Positions 42,237 to 51,676 of a DNA stretch of 64,000 bases are shown here, in pieces (position 1 is the stretch's first letter; every line of letters starts with the position of its first letter). Made by a program: the position numbers and the translations under genes. Source of the DNA: Streptomyces roseolilacinus (GTDB taxonomy: Bacteria > Actinomycetota > Actinomycetes > Streptomycetales > Streptomycetaceae); contig NZ_BMSV01000001.1 of NCBI RefSeq assembly GCF_014649335.1, positions 558,001 to 622,000 on the forward strand, read 5' to 3'. The notes below the pieces were generated by a model. That model did no database searches. It was not told the DNA's origin and was given only the letters and a program-made list of their open reading frames with translations.

Positions 42237-43673
42237 CTACGGCAGGACCCTGCACAGGGCGTCGAGGGCGCCGGGCCAGGCGCTGTCGGTGGGGGTGGCG
42301 TAGCCGACGACGAGCGCGTCGCGGCCGGGGGCGGCGTCCGGGTGGCGGAAGGCGTCCAGGCCCTGGAGGGCGAGGCCCTGGAGGGCGGCGGCGTGCAGCA
42401 CGGCCCGTTCGCTGCCGGGCGGCAGTTCCAGGACGGCGTGCAGCCCGGCGGCGATGCCGGTGACGCGGATGCCGGGCGCCTGTTCGGCGAGCGCCGCCAC
42501 GAGCTGGTCGCGGCGGCGCCGGTAGCGCAGCCGCATGCCGCGCACGTGCCGGTCGTACGCGCCGGAGGAGATGAACTCGGCCAGGGTGAGCTGGTCGAGC
42601 GTGCTCGACGCCCACTCGATGGTGCCCTTCGCCGCCATCACCTCGTCGACCAGCTGCGGGGGCAGCACCATCCAGCCGAGGCGCAGTCCGGGCGCGAGGG
42701 ACTTGCTGGCGGTGCCCAGGTAGACGACCCGCTCCGGGTCCAGGCTCTGCAGGGCGCCGACGGGCTGCCGGTCGTAGCGGAACTCGCCGTCGTAGTCGTC
42801 CTCCAGCACCAGCCCGCCGGAGGCCCGCGCCCAGTCGACGAGCGCGGTCCGCCGGTCCGGCGGGAGGGCGCCGCCGAGCGGGAACTGGTGGGCGGGCGTG
42901 ATCAGGACGGCGCCGGGCCGCGGCCCGCCGTCCTCGGTCAGGGCCTCGGTGCGGGTGCCGAGCGCGTCCAGCGGCAGCGCCGGGGTGCGCAGCCCGGCGT
43001 CGGTGAGGGCGTCCCAGTGCGCGTCGAGGCCGTACGACTCGACGGCCACGTCCCGGACGCGGCGGCCCCGCAGGACGGCGGCGAGCAGCAGCAGCCCCTG
43101 GGCGAAGCCGGAGCAGACGACGATCCGGTCGGGGTCGGCGCGCACGCCACGCGAGCGGGCCAGGTACTCGGCGAGGACGGCGCGCAGTTCGGGGCGGCCG
43201 CGCGGGCTGCAGTAGCCGAACGCCTCGTGCGGGGCGTCGGTCAGGGCGCGGCGGGCGGCCTTGAGCCACTCGGCGCGCGGGAAGGAGGCGAGGTCGGGCG
43301 TGCCGGGGTGGAGCGTGTGGAGGGGCCTGCCGGGGCGGGGGCGGCCGTGCTGCCACGGCAGCGGCGCGGGGGCCGGCGCCCGCCGGGCGGGGACGGCGGC
43401 GGCGCGGCGGGCGACGCGGGTGCCGGAGCCCTGGCGGGCGGTGAGCCAGCCCTCGGCGACCAGTTCGGCGTAGGCGTCGGCGACGGTGTTGCGGGCGACG
43501 CCGAGGTCGGTGGCGAGGGAGCGGGACGACGGCAGCCGGGTGCCGGGGGCGAGGCGGCCGTTCCTGACGGCTTCGCGGAGCGCCTCCATGAGCCCGGCGC
43601 GCAGGCCGGGACCCTTGATCTCCAGGTGGAGGTCGGTGCCGAAGGCCGCGGAAATGGCCCGTGATTCCGTCAT
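42237..43673 (-). CDS. MocR-type regulator (GntR helix-turn-helix plus aminotransferase fold)
   Basis: 478 residues. Residues 15-85 form a GntR winged helix (GLMEALREAVRNGRLAPGTRLPSSRSLATDLGVARNTVADAYAEL), and 110-470 form a class-I aminotransferase-like domain with LEDDYDGEFRYDRQPVGAL and the PLP Lys in YLGTASKSLAPGLRLGWM. MocR regulators use PLP or its adducts as ligand, PdxR being one type. It is divergent from an AhpD-like gene with only 47 bp between, so that operon is its likely target. No pyridoxal biosynthesis gene is next to it. Confidence 0.93.
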   Translation of the reverse strand: MTESRAISAAFGTDLHLEIKGPGLRAGLMEALREAVRNGRLAPGTRLPSSRSLATDLGVARNTVADAYAELVAEGWLTARQGSGTRVARRAAAVPARRAPAPAPLPWQHGRPRPGRPLHTLHPGTPDLASFPRAEWLKAARRALTDAPHEAFGYCSPRGRPELRAVLAEYLARSRGVRADPDRIVVCSGFAQGLLLLAAVLRGRRVRDVAVESYGLDAHWDALTDAGLRTPALPLDALGTRTEALTEDGGPRPGAVLITPAHQFPLGGALPPDRRTALVDWARASGGLVLEDDYDGEFRYDRQPVGALQSLDPERVVYLGTASKSLAPGLRLGWMVLPPQLVDEVMAAKGTIEWASSTLDQLTLAEFISSGAYDRHVRGMRLRYRRRRDQLVAALAEQAPGIRVTGIAAGLHAVLELPPGSERAVLHAAALQGLALQGLDAFRHPDAAPGRDALVVGYATPTDSAWPGALDALCRVLP

Positions 43674-43677
43674 GGAA

Positions 43678-43720
43678 ATGGACCATACCGGGGCTCCAAC
43701 ACGGGCGTACGGTCGAGGAC
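43678..43720. promoter_or_regulatory. MocR/AhpD divergent control region
   Basis: ATGGACCAT (43678-43686) is a perfect 9-bp palindrome next to another ATGG. TACGGT (43708-43713), 7 nt before the plus-strand ATG, is a probable -10 box, placing the palindrome near its -35 region. Confidence 0.45.
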
Positions 43721-44290
43721 ATGACGACGGACACGCAGCAGACCGAAACCCCCGCCGGCACCCCGGCGGACCACCACCCCGACACCCTTCCGACCGGCGA
43801 CGGGCACGCCACCGAGCACCCGGCCCGCCTGAACCTCTCCGAGCTGGCCCCGGACGTGTACAGGGCGATGGTCCGGCTGGACGCGGCCGCCCACAAGGGA
43901 CTCGACCCGGTGCTGGTCGAGCTGGTCAAGATCCGCGCCTCGCAGCTCAACCACTGCGCCTTCTGCCTGGACATGCACTCCAAGGACGCGCTGGCGGCCG
44001 GGGAGAGCATCGGCCGGATCGTGCAGCTCAGCGCCTGGCGGGAGTCGCGGCACTTCTACACCGAGAAGGAGCTGGCCGCGCTGGAGCTCGCCGAGGCGAT
44101 CACCCTGCTGACGGAGGGCTTCGTCCCGGACGAGGTGTACGAGCTGGCCGCCAGGCACTTCGACGAGACGGAACTGGCCCACCTGATCGCGTCGATCACC
44201 GTGATCAACGCGTGGAACCGGTTCGCCGTGACGTCCCGCTCGGTGCCGGGCCACTACGCGCCGGGCCAGCACAAGGGCCACACCGCGTGA
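43721..44290 (+). CDS. Carboxymuconolactone decarboxylase / AhpD-like protein
   Basis: 189 residues. The CMD/AhpD core shows VELVKIRASQLNHCAFCLDMHSKDALAAGES with the redox CxxC pair, then WRESRHFYTEKELAALELAEAIT and INAWNRFAV. AhpD-type proteins reduce AhpC or act as peroxidases; PLP link with the divergent MocR is unexplained. A 35-residue disordered Thr/Pro-rich N-terminus is unusual. Its stop overlaps the next GTG as GTGA, so it is co-translated with the ICL/PEP-mutase-like gene. Confidence 0.9.
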   Translation: MTTDTQQTETPAGTPADHHPDTLPTGDGHATEHPARLNLSELAPDVYRAMVRLDAAAHKGLDPVLVELVKIRASQLNHCAFCLDMHSKDALAAGESIGRIVQLSAWRESRHFYTEKELAALELAEAITLLTEGFVPDEVYELAARHFDETELAHLIASITVINAWNRFAVTSRSVPGHYAPGQHKGHTA

Positions 44291-45018
44291 CGCGGTCGCA
44301 CGGGGCGGCGGGGCCCGCGCAGGTGTTCCGGGCCCTCCACCGCGGCCGGGCCCCGGAGGACCCGCTGGTCCTCCCGGGCCCGTGGGACGCGGCGAGCGCA
44401 CGGGTCTTCGCCGAGGCGGGGTTCCCCGCGCTCGCGACGCCGTCCGCGGGGGTGGCGGCGTCGCTCGGGTACGAGGACGGGCACACGCCCGCGGAGGAGA
44501 TGTTCGCGGCGGTGGCCCGCATCGTCCGCGCCGTGGACGTGCCCGTCTCGGCCGACCTGGAGGGCGGGTACGGGCTGCCGGCGAAGGAGCTGGCGGCGCG
44601 GGTCCTCGACACGGGCGTGGTGGGCGTGAACCTGGAGGACGGCGGGGAGGGCGGGCTGCGGGACGCGGCCGCGCACGCCGACTGGCTGGCGGAGTTCCGC
44701 GCGGCCACCGGCGGCGCCGTGTTCCTCAACGCCCGCGTGGACACCTACGTGCGGGGCGTGCCGGACCCGCGGGAGACGGTCCGGCGGGCGCGGCTGTACG
44801 TGGAGGCGGGCGCGGACTGCGTGTACCCGCTGCTGGCGCCGCCGGACCTGCTGCCGGTGCTGCGCGCGGAGGTGGACGTGCCGCTCAACGCGTTCGCCTC
44901 GCCCGACGGCCCGCCGCCCGCCGAGCTGGGCCGGCTGGGCGCCGCCCGGATCACGTACGGCCCGGTCCTGCACCACCGGGCGACGGAGGCCCTGCGCGAC
45001 ATCGCCGCGGCCCTGTGA
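44287..45018 (+). CDS. Isocitrate lyase / PEP mutase family protein
   Basis: 243 residues of the ICL/PEPM TIM barrel. LVLPGPWDAASARVFAEAGFPALATPSAGVAASLGYED and VSADLEGGYG (metal-binding) with VNLEDGG are the defining segments. The lyase-specific KKCGH motif is absent, so it is more like PEP mutase or oxaloacetate/2-methylisocitrate-type relatives of unknown substrate. GTG start overlaps the AhpD-like gene. The pair forms the operon controlled from the MocR region. Confidence 0.88.
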   Translation: MTRSHGAAGPAQVFRALHRGRAPEDPLVLPGPWDAASARVFAEAGFPALATPSAGVAASLGYEDGHTPAEEMFAAVARIVRAVDVPVSADLEGGYGLPAKELAARVLDTGVVGVNLEDGGEGGLRDAAAHADWLAEFRAATGGAVFLNARVDTYVRGVPDPRETVRRARLYVEAGADCVYPLLAPPDLLPVLRAEVDVPLNAFASPDGPPPAELGRLGAARITYGPVLHHRATEALRDIAAAL

Positions 45019-45076
45019 CCCCGGCCGCCCCGCAAACCGGTTGAGCGGGCGGGGCCGGCCGGGATAGCAAGGGGGA

Positions 45077-45607
45077 ATGTTGCGAGGCGAGAAGGTCGGG
45101 CTGCGGGCCCGGCACAAGGACGACGTCCCGGTGCTGCAGGCGGAGTTGTACGACGACGTGGTGACCCGTACCCGCACCGACTCCCGCCCCTGGGTGCCGG
45201 TCCCGGCGGACGCGGAGGACTCCCCGTTCGCGGGTACCGGGTACGGGGAGGCCGCGGCCCCCTTCTCGGTGGTGGAGCTGGGGTCGGGCGAGCTGGCGGG
45301 CGGGGCCGTGCTGTGGGGGATCGACCCCCACAACAGGCACGCCCACCTGGGGCTCTCGCTGCGGCCCGCCTTCCGGGGACGGGGGCTGGCCACCGACGTG
45401 GTCCGCGTGCTGTGCGCGTACGGGTTCGCCGTGCGCGGGATGCGGCGGCTCCAGGTCGAGACCCTCGCCGACAACGCCCCGATGATCGCGGCCGCGCAAC
45501 GGGCCGGGTTCGTCGTCGAGGGGACCCTGCGGCGTTCCGCCTGGGTGTACGGCGGCTTCGCCGACGAGGTGATCCTCGGCCTGCTCGCGGAGGAGTGGAC
45601 GGCCTGA
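45077..45607 (+). CDS. GNAT N-acetyltransferase
   Basis: 176 residues. The acetyl-CoA loop is LSLRPAFRGRGLATDVVRVL and the later motif RLQVETLADNAPMIAAAQRAGFVVEGTLRRSAWVYG matches RimJ/RimL-type enzymes. It probably acetylates an N-terminal amine or small-molecule amine. A GC-rich hairpin-like gap of 58 bp separates it from the gene before. It converges on the bet operon with only 9 bp between the two stops. Confidence 0.9.
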   Translation: MLRGEKVGLRARHKDDVPVLQAELYDDVVTRTRTDSRPWVPVPADAEDSPFAGTGYGEAAAPFSVVELGSGELAGGAVLWGIDPHNRHAHLGLSLRPAFRGRGLATDVVRVLCAYGFAVRGMRRLQVETLADNAPMIAAAQRAGFVVEGTLRRSAWVYGGFADEVILGLLAEEWTA

Positions 45608-45616
45608 CCCCGCGGG

Positions 45617-46651
45617 TCACTTCGGGAGCCAGGTCTTCCAGACGGCCTCGTTGTCCTTGACCCACTCCTCGGCCGCCGCCTCCGGGGAGAGCTTCCGGTC
45701 GGCGATCATCAGGGCGACCTCGTTCTGCTGCTCGGTGGTCCACGTGAAGTTCTTCAGGAAGGCGGCGGCCTTGCCTCCGTCCTTCGCGAAGTCGGCGTTG
45801 AGGAACTTCCGCAGCGGCGTCCGCGGGTAGGCGCAGGCGACCTTCGCCGGGTCGGCGTCGCACCCCTCCCGGTACGCGGGCAGCTTCACCTCGACGAGGT
45901 CGACCTGCGCGTTCAGCCACTGCGGGGTCCACCAGTAGGTGAGGAACGGCTTCTTCTGGGCGACGTGCTTCCTGATGGCGGTGATCTGCGCCGCCTCGGA
46001 GCCCGCGTACACGGGCTTGAGGTCCAGCCCCAGGTTCCTGATGATCGCCTCGTCGTGGGTGACGTAGTCGGGCGAGCCCTCCAGGATCTGGCCCTTGCCG
46101 CCGCTCTCGGCGGTCGCGAACTCCTCGGCGTACTTGTCGAGGTTCCTCCAGTCCGTCACGTCCGGGTGGGCGTCCGCGAAGTACTTCGGGACGTACCAGC
46201 CGATGTGCCCGGTCACGCCGAGGTCGCCGCCGCTGACGACGGTCTTCCGCTCCTCGACGTACCGCTTCTCCTCCTTGGGGTGGCCCCAGTCCTCCAGGAC
46301 CGCGTCCACGTCGCTCCTGGACAGCGCGTCCCAGGCGAGGACCTCGCCCAGCTGCTGCGTCCTGACCTCGTAGCCGAGCTCGTTCTCCAGGAGGTACGCG
46401 GCGACGGCCGTGTTGGCCTGGGCGCCGACCCAGGAGGGGACGGTGAGGGTGACGGTCCTCTCGGTGTCGCCCGCCCGCTGGGACCTGCCGGTCTCGGCGG
46501 CGCCGCACGCGCTGAGCGCGAGGACGGCGAGGGCGCCGGCGACCGCGGTCGCGGTACGGGCGGCACGGCGGGCACGGGCGGTACGGGCGCCGCGTGGGGG
46601 GCGGGGGCCGTGGGTGGGGCGGGTGTTGCCGGTGGGACTTCCGGTGGGCAC
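45617..46651 (-). CDS. Glycine betaine/choline ABC transporter substrate-binding lipoprotein
   Basis: 344 residues. A signal peptide ends in lipobox LSAC near residue 43. The OpuAC domain begins VTLTVPSWVGAQANTAVAAYLLENELGYEV and includes VDAVLEDWGHPKEEKRY, GHIGWYVPKYF and PFLTYWWTPQWLNAQVDLVEVKLP, which supply aromatic residues for quaternary-amine binding. GTG at 46651 with AGGAG eight bases upstream. It is the last gene of a minus-strand operon that includes its permease, ATPase and choline-oxidising enzymes. Confidence 0.93.
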   Translation of the reverse strand: MPTGSPTGNTRPTHGPRPPRGARTARARRAARTATAVAGALAVLALSACGAAETGRSQRAGDTERTVTLTVPSWVGAQANTAVAAYLLENELGYEVRTQQLGEVLAWDALSRSDVDAVLEDWGHPKEEKRYVEERKTVVSGGDLGVTGHIGWYVPKYFADAHPDVTDWRNLDKYAEEFATAESGGKGQILEGSPDYVTHDEAIIRNLGLDLKPVYAGSEAAQITAIRKHVAQKKPFLTYWWTPQWLNAQVDLVEVKLPAYREGCDADPAKVACAYPRTPLRKFLNADFAKDGGKAAAFLKNFTWTTEQQNEVALMIADRKLSPEAAAEEWVKDNEAVWKTWLPK

Positions 46652-46695
46652 GGGGGCGCTCCTGGGGGGCTTCGGGAAGGCGGGGGCGGCGGCGG

Positions 46696-49029
46696 TCAGG
46701 GCCGGGGGCCGCGCGCGGTGGGCTGCGTGATCCGGTCGAGGACCAGGCCGAGGCAGACGATCGCGAGGCCGGCGGTCACGCCGGTGCCCATCTCGCCCCG
46801 GGACAGGCCCTTCACCACGTCGTAGCCGAGGGCGCCACCGCCGACGAGACCGCCGACGACGACCACGGCGAGGACCAGCACGACGCCCTGGTTGACGGCG
46901 AGCTTGAGCGCCGGGCGGGCGAGCGGGAGCTGCACCTGGAACAGCTGCTGCCGGGTGGAGGCGCCCATCGAGCGGGCCGCCTCCAGCGCCGCCGGGTCGA
47001 CCTCGCGCACGCCCTGCGCGGTGATGCGGACGACGGCGGGCAGCGCGTACACGACCGCCGCGGTGATCGCCGCGGCGCGGCTGACGCCGAACAGGGCGAC
47101 GACCGGGATCAGGTACACGAACTGCGGCATCGTCTGGAGCGTGTCCAGCACCGGCCGCAGCCAGCGCTCGACCCACCGCAGCCGGGCGCACGCCACACCG
47201 GTGAGCACGCCGACGACGAGGGTGACGGCGAGGGCGGCGACGACCTGGGAGAGCGTGTCGAGGGACTTCGTCCACACGCCGAGCACGCCGGTCGCGGCGA
47301 GCGCGGCCGTCGCGGTCAGCGCCGACAGCCACGTGCCGACCAGCCGGGCCAGGGCGGCGACGAGCAGCAGCAGCGCCCACCAGGGAAGCCACTGGAGCCC
47401 GTCGCGCAGCGGGTTGAGCAGCCCCACCGTGAAGGCGTCCGACCAGACCTGGGTGCCGCCGACGAGGGGCACGCCGGTGGAGAGGTGGTCGACGATCCAG
47501 TCCTGCGCCCGGTTGACGGGGGTGGAGATGTCGTACGTCCAGCCGCGCGGCCAGGTGGTGCCGAACGCGAGGCCGGCGAGCGTGGCGGCCAGGGTGCCCC
47601 CGGCGGCGAGCGCCCACGCGGAGCGGCCGTGCAGGAGGCCGCGGCGCGGCGCGGTGGCGCCCAGGCGGTCGCCGGCCGCGGCGGTCGTGCGGTCCAGCCA
47701 GACGGCGATCAGCACGATCGGGATGCCCGCGGCGAGGGCCTTGCCCACGTCGACGGTGGACAGCGCCGAGTAGACCTCCTCGCCGAGGCCGCCCGCGCCG
47801 ACGAGGGCGGCGATGACGACCATGGACAGCGCCATCATGATCGTCTGGTTGAGGCCGAGGAGCATCCGGCGGCGGGCCAGCGGCAGCCGCGCGGTCCACA
47901 GCCGCTGGCGGCCGTTCGCGCCGAGGGACACGGCCGCCTCCAGGACGCCCGGGTCGGCGGAGCGCAGGCCGAGCGCGGTGAGCCGGGCCATGGGCGGGGC
48001 CGCGTAGATGACCGTGCAGAACAGGGCGGCGGGGGTGCCGGTGCCGAAGACCAGCACGAACGGCAGCAGGTACGCGAACGCGGGCAGCACCTGCATCGTG
48101 TCGAGGACCGGCCGCAGCGCGCGGTCCACCCGGTCCGACAGTCCGGCGGCGAGGCCGATGAGCGCGCCGAGCAGCGCGGCGACGGCCACGGCGACCACCA
48201 TCAGGGCGAGGGTGAGCAGCGTGGCGTCCCACATGCCGAGCAGCCCGCACAGGGCGAACGCCCCGAACGCCACGCAGGCGACCCGCGCGCCGCGCCGGTC
48301 GAACCCGGCGGCGCGCCAGGCGAGCAGCACCCCGGCGGTGAGGACGCCGGGCCAGCCCATGGCGGCGAGCACCCCGTACACGGCGTTCACGGCGTCCACG
48401 GCGGTGTTGGAGAGGTGGAGGAGGAAGTACAGGAAGAGGGGGTGGGTGTCCCGGTTGTCGAGGACCCACTGGTTGGCGTCGTCGAGCGGTGCGGAGAGGT
48501 CGACGGTCAGCCCCGCGGGCCATCCGCCCCCTCCCAGCAGCAGGGCCCCGGCGAGCCCGAGCACGAGGGCCGACGCGGCCCCGCCGAGCACCCGCGGCCT
48601 CCGCCACGGGGCCCGGCGCCCGCCCGCCGCCGCGGTGCCGGTGCCGGCCGGGGCGGGGGTGCAGGCCGCCGTGGTGCCGCCGTCCGGCGTGGGGGTGCCG
48701 GGGCGGAGTGCGGGCGGGGCGGTGGACGGGGCCGGGGCGGTGGCGCCCCGCGCGGCCGGCGGGGCGCCACCGCCCTCCGGCGTTCGGGGGCGGACGACGG
48801 TCGTGGGGGACCCGTCGTCCGGGACGCGCGGGGGGACGACGGTCGTGGGGGACCCGTCGTCCGTCGCGCCGGCGCCGGTGGTGGTGGGGGTGGGGGCCGC
48901 GGGGGCCGGCCGTGGGGTGGTGGGGGCCTCCCCCGGGGCGGCGTTCGCGGGGCGGCGGGGGGCGGTGGGGCGAGGAGCGGTGGGGCGCTTCTCGCCGGGG
49001 CCCTGTTTCGAGGTGGTGGTGGGGGTCAT
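46696..49029 (-). CDS. Glycine betaine ABC transporter, fused double permease
   Basis: 777 residues. About 135 Pro/Thr/Gly-rich cytosolic residues with an internal repeat (DDGSPTTVV twice) come first. Two ProW/OpuAB-type permease domains follow, at roughly 155-435 and 450-775, each with a loop carrying the ATPase-contact motif ([23 protein letters not shown] and [23 protein letters not shown]). One polypeptide thus supplies both membrane halves; usual permeases have one domain and dimerise. Its ATG overlaps the ATPase stop as ATGA. Confidence 0.92.
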   Translation of the reverse strand: MTPTTTSKQGPGEKRPTAPRPTAPRRPANAAPGEAPTTPRPAPAAPTPTTTGAGATDDGSPTTVVPPRVPDDGSPTTVVRPRTPEGGGAPPAARGATAPAPSTAPPALRPGTPTPDGGTTAACTPAPAGTGTAAAGGRRAPWRRPRVLGGAASALVLGLAGALLLGGGGWPAGLTVDLSAPLDDANQWVLDNRDTHPLFLYFLLHLSNTAVDAVNAVYGVLAAMGWPGVLTAGVLLAWRAAGFDRRGARVACVAFGAFALCGLLGMWDATLLTLALMVVAVAVAALLGALIGLAAGLSDRVDRALRPVLDTMQVLPAFAYLLPFVLVFGTGTPAALFCTVIYAAPPMARLTALGLRSADPGVLEAAVSLGANGRQRLWTARLPLARRRMLLGLNQTIMMALSMVVIAALVGAGGLGEEVYSALSTVDVGKALAAGIPIVLIAVWLDRTTAAAGDRLGATAPRRGLLHGRSAWALAAGGTLAATLAGLAFGTTWPRGWTYDISTPVNRAQDWIVDHLSTGVPLVGGTQVWSDAFTVGLLNPLRDGLQWLPWWALLLLVAALARLVGTWLSALTATAALAATGVLGVWTKSLDTLSQVVAALAVTLVVGVLTGVACARLRWVERWLRPVLDTLQTMPQFVYLIPVVALFGVSRAAAITAAVVYALPAVVRITAQGVREVDPAALEAARSMGASTRQQLFQVQLPLARPALKLAVNQGVVLVLAVVVVGGLVGGGALGYDVVKGLSRGEMGTGVTAGLAIVCLGLVLDRITQPTARGPRP

Positions 49030-50090
49030 GCCGCCGCCTTTCCGGCCGGGGGCGTGACCCCCGCGACGACTCCCAGGAGGGTCTGGGGGTCGACCACGCC
49101 CAGGCAGCGGCCGTTCTCGACGACGCGGACCGGGGTGCCGCCGCCGTGGGCGGCGGCCGTGATGGCCTCGGAGACGGTCGCGCCGGGCGGCAGCGCCGGT
49201 CCGTTGCCGGCGTCGTCCGCGCGCATCGGGCGCATGGCCGTGCGGACGGTTACGACCTGTTCGCGCGGCACGTCGCGGACGAAGTCCCGCACGTAGTCGT
49301 CGGCGGGGGCGCCGACGATCTCCTCGGGCGTGCCCAGCTGGACGATCCGCCCGTCGCGCATGAGGGCGATCCGGTCGCCGACGCGCAGCGCCTCGCCGAG
49401 GTCGTGGGTGATGAAGACCATCGTGCGGCCCTCCTCGCGGTGGAGCCGGACGACCTCCTCCTGCATGTCGCGCCGGATCAGCGGGTCGAGCGCGCTGAAC
49501 GGCTCGTCGAACAGCAGCACCTCGGGGTCGACGGCGAGGGCGCGGGCGAGCCCGACGCGCTGCTGCTGCCCGCCGGACAGCTGGCCGGGCCTGCGGTGCT
49601 CCAGCCCGGCGAGGCCGACCTTCTCGACGAACCCGGCGGCCCGGGCGCGCCGTTCGGCGCGGCCCACGCCCTGGATCTCCAGCCCGTACGCGACGTTGTC
49701 GAGGACGGAGCGGTGCGGGAGCAGGCCGAAGTGCTGGAAGACCATGGCGGCGCGGCGGCGGCGCAGCTCGCGCAGCCGGCTCCCGTCCATGGCGAGCACG
49801 TCGTCGCCGTCGATCTCCAGGGTGCCGGAGGTCGGTTCGATGAGCCGGGTCAGGCAGCGGACGAGGGTGGACTTGCCGGAGCCGGACAGGCCCATGACGA
49901 CGAAGACCTCACCCTTGCGGACGTCGAAGGACACGTCCCGGACGGCGGCGGTGCAGCCGGTGCGGGCGCGCAGGTCGGCCTGGGGGAGGTCGGCCAGGAG
50001 CGGGTCGCCGGGGACGCGGTCGGCCCGGGGGCCGAAGACCTTCCACAGGTTGCGGACGCCGAAGACGGGCGTCGTGGCGGTGGTGTTCAC
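49026..50090 (-). CDS. Glycine betaine ABC transporter ATP-binding protein
   Basis: 354 residues. Walker [10 protein letters not shown] at 67-75, Q-loop [26 protein letters not shown], signature LSGGQQQR and Walker [13 protein letters not shown] are all intact. A C-terminal CBS-like region ([39 protein letters not shown]) fits the ProV/OpuAA family, where it senses ionic strength. GTG start overlaps the GMC oxidoreductase stop by 4 bp. It drives betaine or choline uptake with the fused permease. Confidence 0.95.
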   Translation of the reverse strand: MNTTATTPVFGVRNLWKVFGPRADRVPGDPLLADLPQADLRARTGCTAAVRDVSFDVRKGEVFVVMGLSGSGKSTLVRCLTRLIEPTSGTLEIDGDDVLAMDGSRLRELRRRRAAMVFQHFGLLPHRSVLDNVAYGLEIQGVGRAERRARAAGFVEKVGLAGLEHRRPGQLSGGQQQRVGLARALAVDPEVLLFDEPFSALDPLIRRDMQEEVVRLHREEGRTMVFITHDLGEALRVGDRIALMRDGRIVQLGTPEEIVGAPADDYVRDFVRDVPREQVVTVRTAMRPMRADDAGNGPALPPGATVSEAITAAAHGGGTPVRVVENGRCLGVVDPQTLLGVVAGVTPPAGKAAA

Positions 50091-51637
50091 CGGGCCCCAC
50101 CCCCCAGCAGTTCGGCGGCCTTCTCCCCGACCATGAGCACCGCCACCATCGGGTTGACGGCGGTCATCGTCGGGAAGACGGACGCGTCGGCGACGCGCAG
50201 ACCGTCCACTCCGCGCACCCTCAGATCGGGGTCGACCACCGCCAGTTCGTCGTCGGCGGCGCCCATCCGGCAGGTGCCGGCGGGGTGGTAGACGGTGTGG
50301 GCGGCCCGGCGGGCGTACTCGCTCAGCTCCTCGTCCCCGGTGACCTCGGGGCCGGGGCAGACCTCGCGCTTGAGCCAGCCGGCGAGCGGCTGCGTCCGCG
50401 CGATCTCGCGGGCGGCGCGGATGCCGTCGACGAGGGTGCGCGCGTCGTAGTCGTCCTCGTCGGTGAAGTACCGGAAGTCGAGGGCGGGCTTCACCTCGGG
50501 GTCGGCGCTGGTCAGGTAGAGGCGGCCGCGGCTGCGCGGCTTGGGGATGTTCGGCGTCATCGACACGCCGTGCGCGGGCTTCTCGTAGCCGAGGCGCTCG
50601 GGGTTGTCGGTGAAGGGGATCTGGTAGAAGTGGAACATCAGGTCGGGGCCCGGCCCGTCGGGGTCGCGGCGCACGAACAGCCCGGCGTCGCTGTCCATGG
50701 CGGAGTTGTCGGGGATGGGGCCGTGGGTCTCCCAGACGATGACGGACTCGGGGTGGTCGAGCAGGTTCTCGCCGACGCCCGGCAGGTCGTGGGCGACGGG
50801 GATGCCCAGCGCCTCCAGGTCCCGCCCCGGGCCGATGCCGGAGTGCATCAGCAGGCGGGGCGTGTCGACGGCCCCGGCGCAGAGGACCACCTCGCGGCGG
50901 GCGGTCAGCAGCGTCTCGGTGCCGTCCGCGGCGCGGACGTGGACGCCGCGCGCCCGGGTGCCGTCGAGCTCCAGCCGGTACGCCCAGGTCTCCAGCAGGA
51001 CGCGCAGGTTCGGGCGCTCGTCCATGACGGGGTGGAGGTAGGCGACGGACGCCGAGGAGCGCTTGTTGTCCTCCGGGTGGTAGGCGAGGTCGAAGAAGCC
51101 GGCGCCCTCGTGGAACGGCTTGCGGTTGAAGCCCTCGACGCGCGGGACGCCGAGCGCCCGCTGCGCGGCGTCGACGAAGTCGCGGGCGATGGGGTTCCGG
51201 TCCTTCTCGGCGACGGGGACGATGTGGTTGAGGAGCCGGTCGTAGTACGGGTCCATGGCGGCGGCGTGCCAGCCCTCGGCGCCCGCCTCGGCCCACTCGT
51301 CCCAGTCGGACGGGAGCGGCTTGAACGAGATGAGCGTGTTGTGGGAGGAGCAGCCGCCGAGGACGCGGGCGCGGCTGTGGCGGATGTGGGAGTTGCCGCG
51401 CGGCTGTTCGACGGTGGGGTAGTCGTAGTCCAGGTCGCCGCCGAGGAGGCCGAGCCAGCGGCGGAGGGTGAGGACGTCGGGCCGGTCGCGGTCGTCGGGG
51501 CCGCCCTCGACGACCGCGACGGTGACGCCGGGGTCCTCGGTGAGGCGGCGGGCGATGACGGAGCCCGCGGTGCCGCCGCCGACGACGACGTAGTCGTACT
51601 CGGCGGAGGGAGGGGTGTGCTCAGGGGTGGTGTTCAT
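50087..51637 (-). CDS. betA: GMC oxidoreductase, choline dehydrogenase-like
   Basis: 516 residues. FAD motif [67 protein letters not shown] and [13 protein letters not shown] (catalytic His) identify a glucose-methanol-choline oxidoreductase. Position in an operon with betaine aldehyde dehydrogenase and betaine transport supports choline dehydrogenase. It is smaller than E. coli BetA (about 556) but in range. It lies 39 bp after the aldehyde dehydrogenase gene. Confidence 0.88.
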   Translation of the reverse strand: MNTTPEHTPPSAEYDYVVVGGGTAGSVIARRLTEDPGVTVAVVEGGPDDRDRPDVLTLRRWLGLLGGDLDYDYPTVEQPRGNSHIRHSRARVLGGCSSHNTLISFKPLPSDWDEWAEAGAEGWHAAAMDPYYDRLLNHIVPVAEKDRNPIARDFVDAAQRALGVPRVEGFNRKPFHEGAGFFDLAYHPEDNKRSSASVAYLHPVMDERPNLRVLLETWAYRLELDGTRARGVHVRAADGTETLLTARREVVLCAGAVDTPRLLMHSGIGPGRDLEALGIPVAHDLPGVGENLLDHPESVIVWETHGPIPDNSAMDSDAGLFVRRDPDGPGPDLMFHFYQIPFTDNPERLGYEKPAHGVSMTPNIPKPRSRGRLYLTSADPEVKPALDFRYFTDEDDYDARTLVDGIRAAREIARTQPLAGWLKREVCPGPEVTGDEELSEYARRAAHTVYHPAGTCRMGAADDELAVVDPDLRVRGVDGLRVADASVFPTMTAVNPMVAVLMVGEKAAELLGGGAR

Positions 51638-51676
51638 GGTGTGTGTGCTTCCTGCGTCCCGTGTGGTCGTCGCCGC

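Noticed and set aside
48771..48900. Repeated GACGACGGTCGTGGGGGACC unit as a regulatory repeat
   Set aside because: It is coding sequence for the DDGSPTTVV repeats in the permease's disordered N-terminus, so it reflects protein-level repetition.
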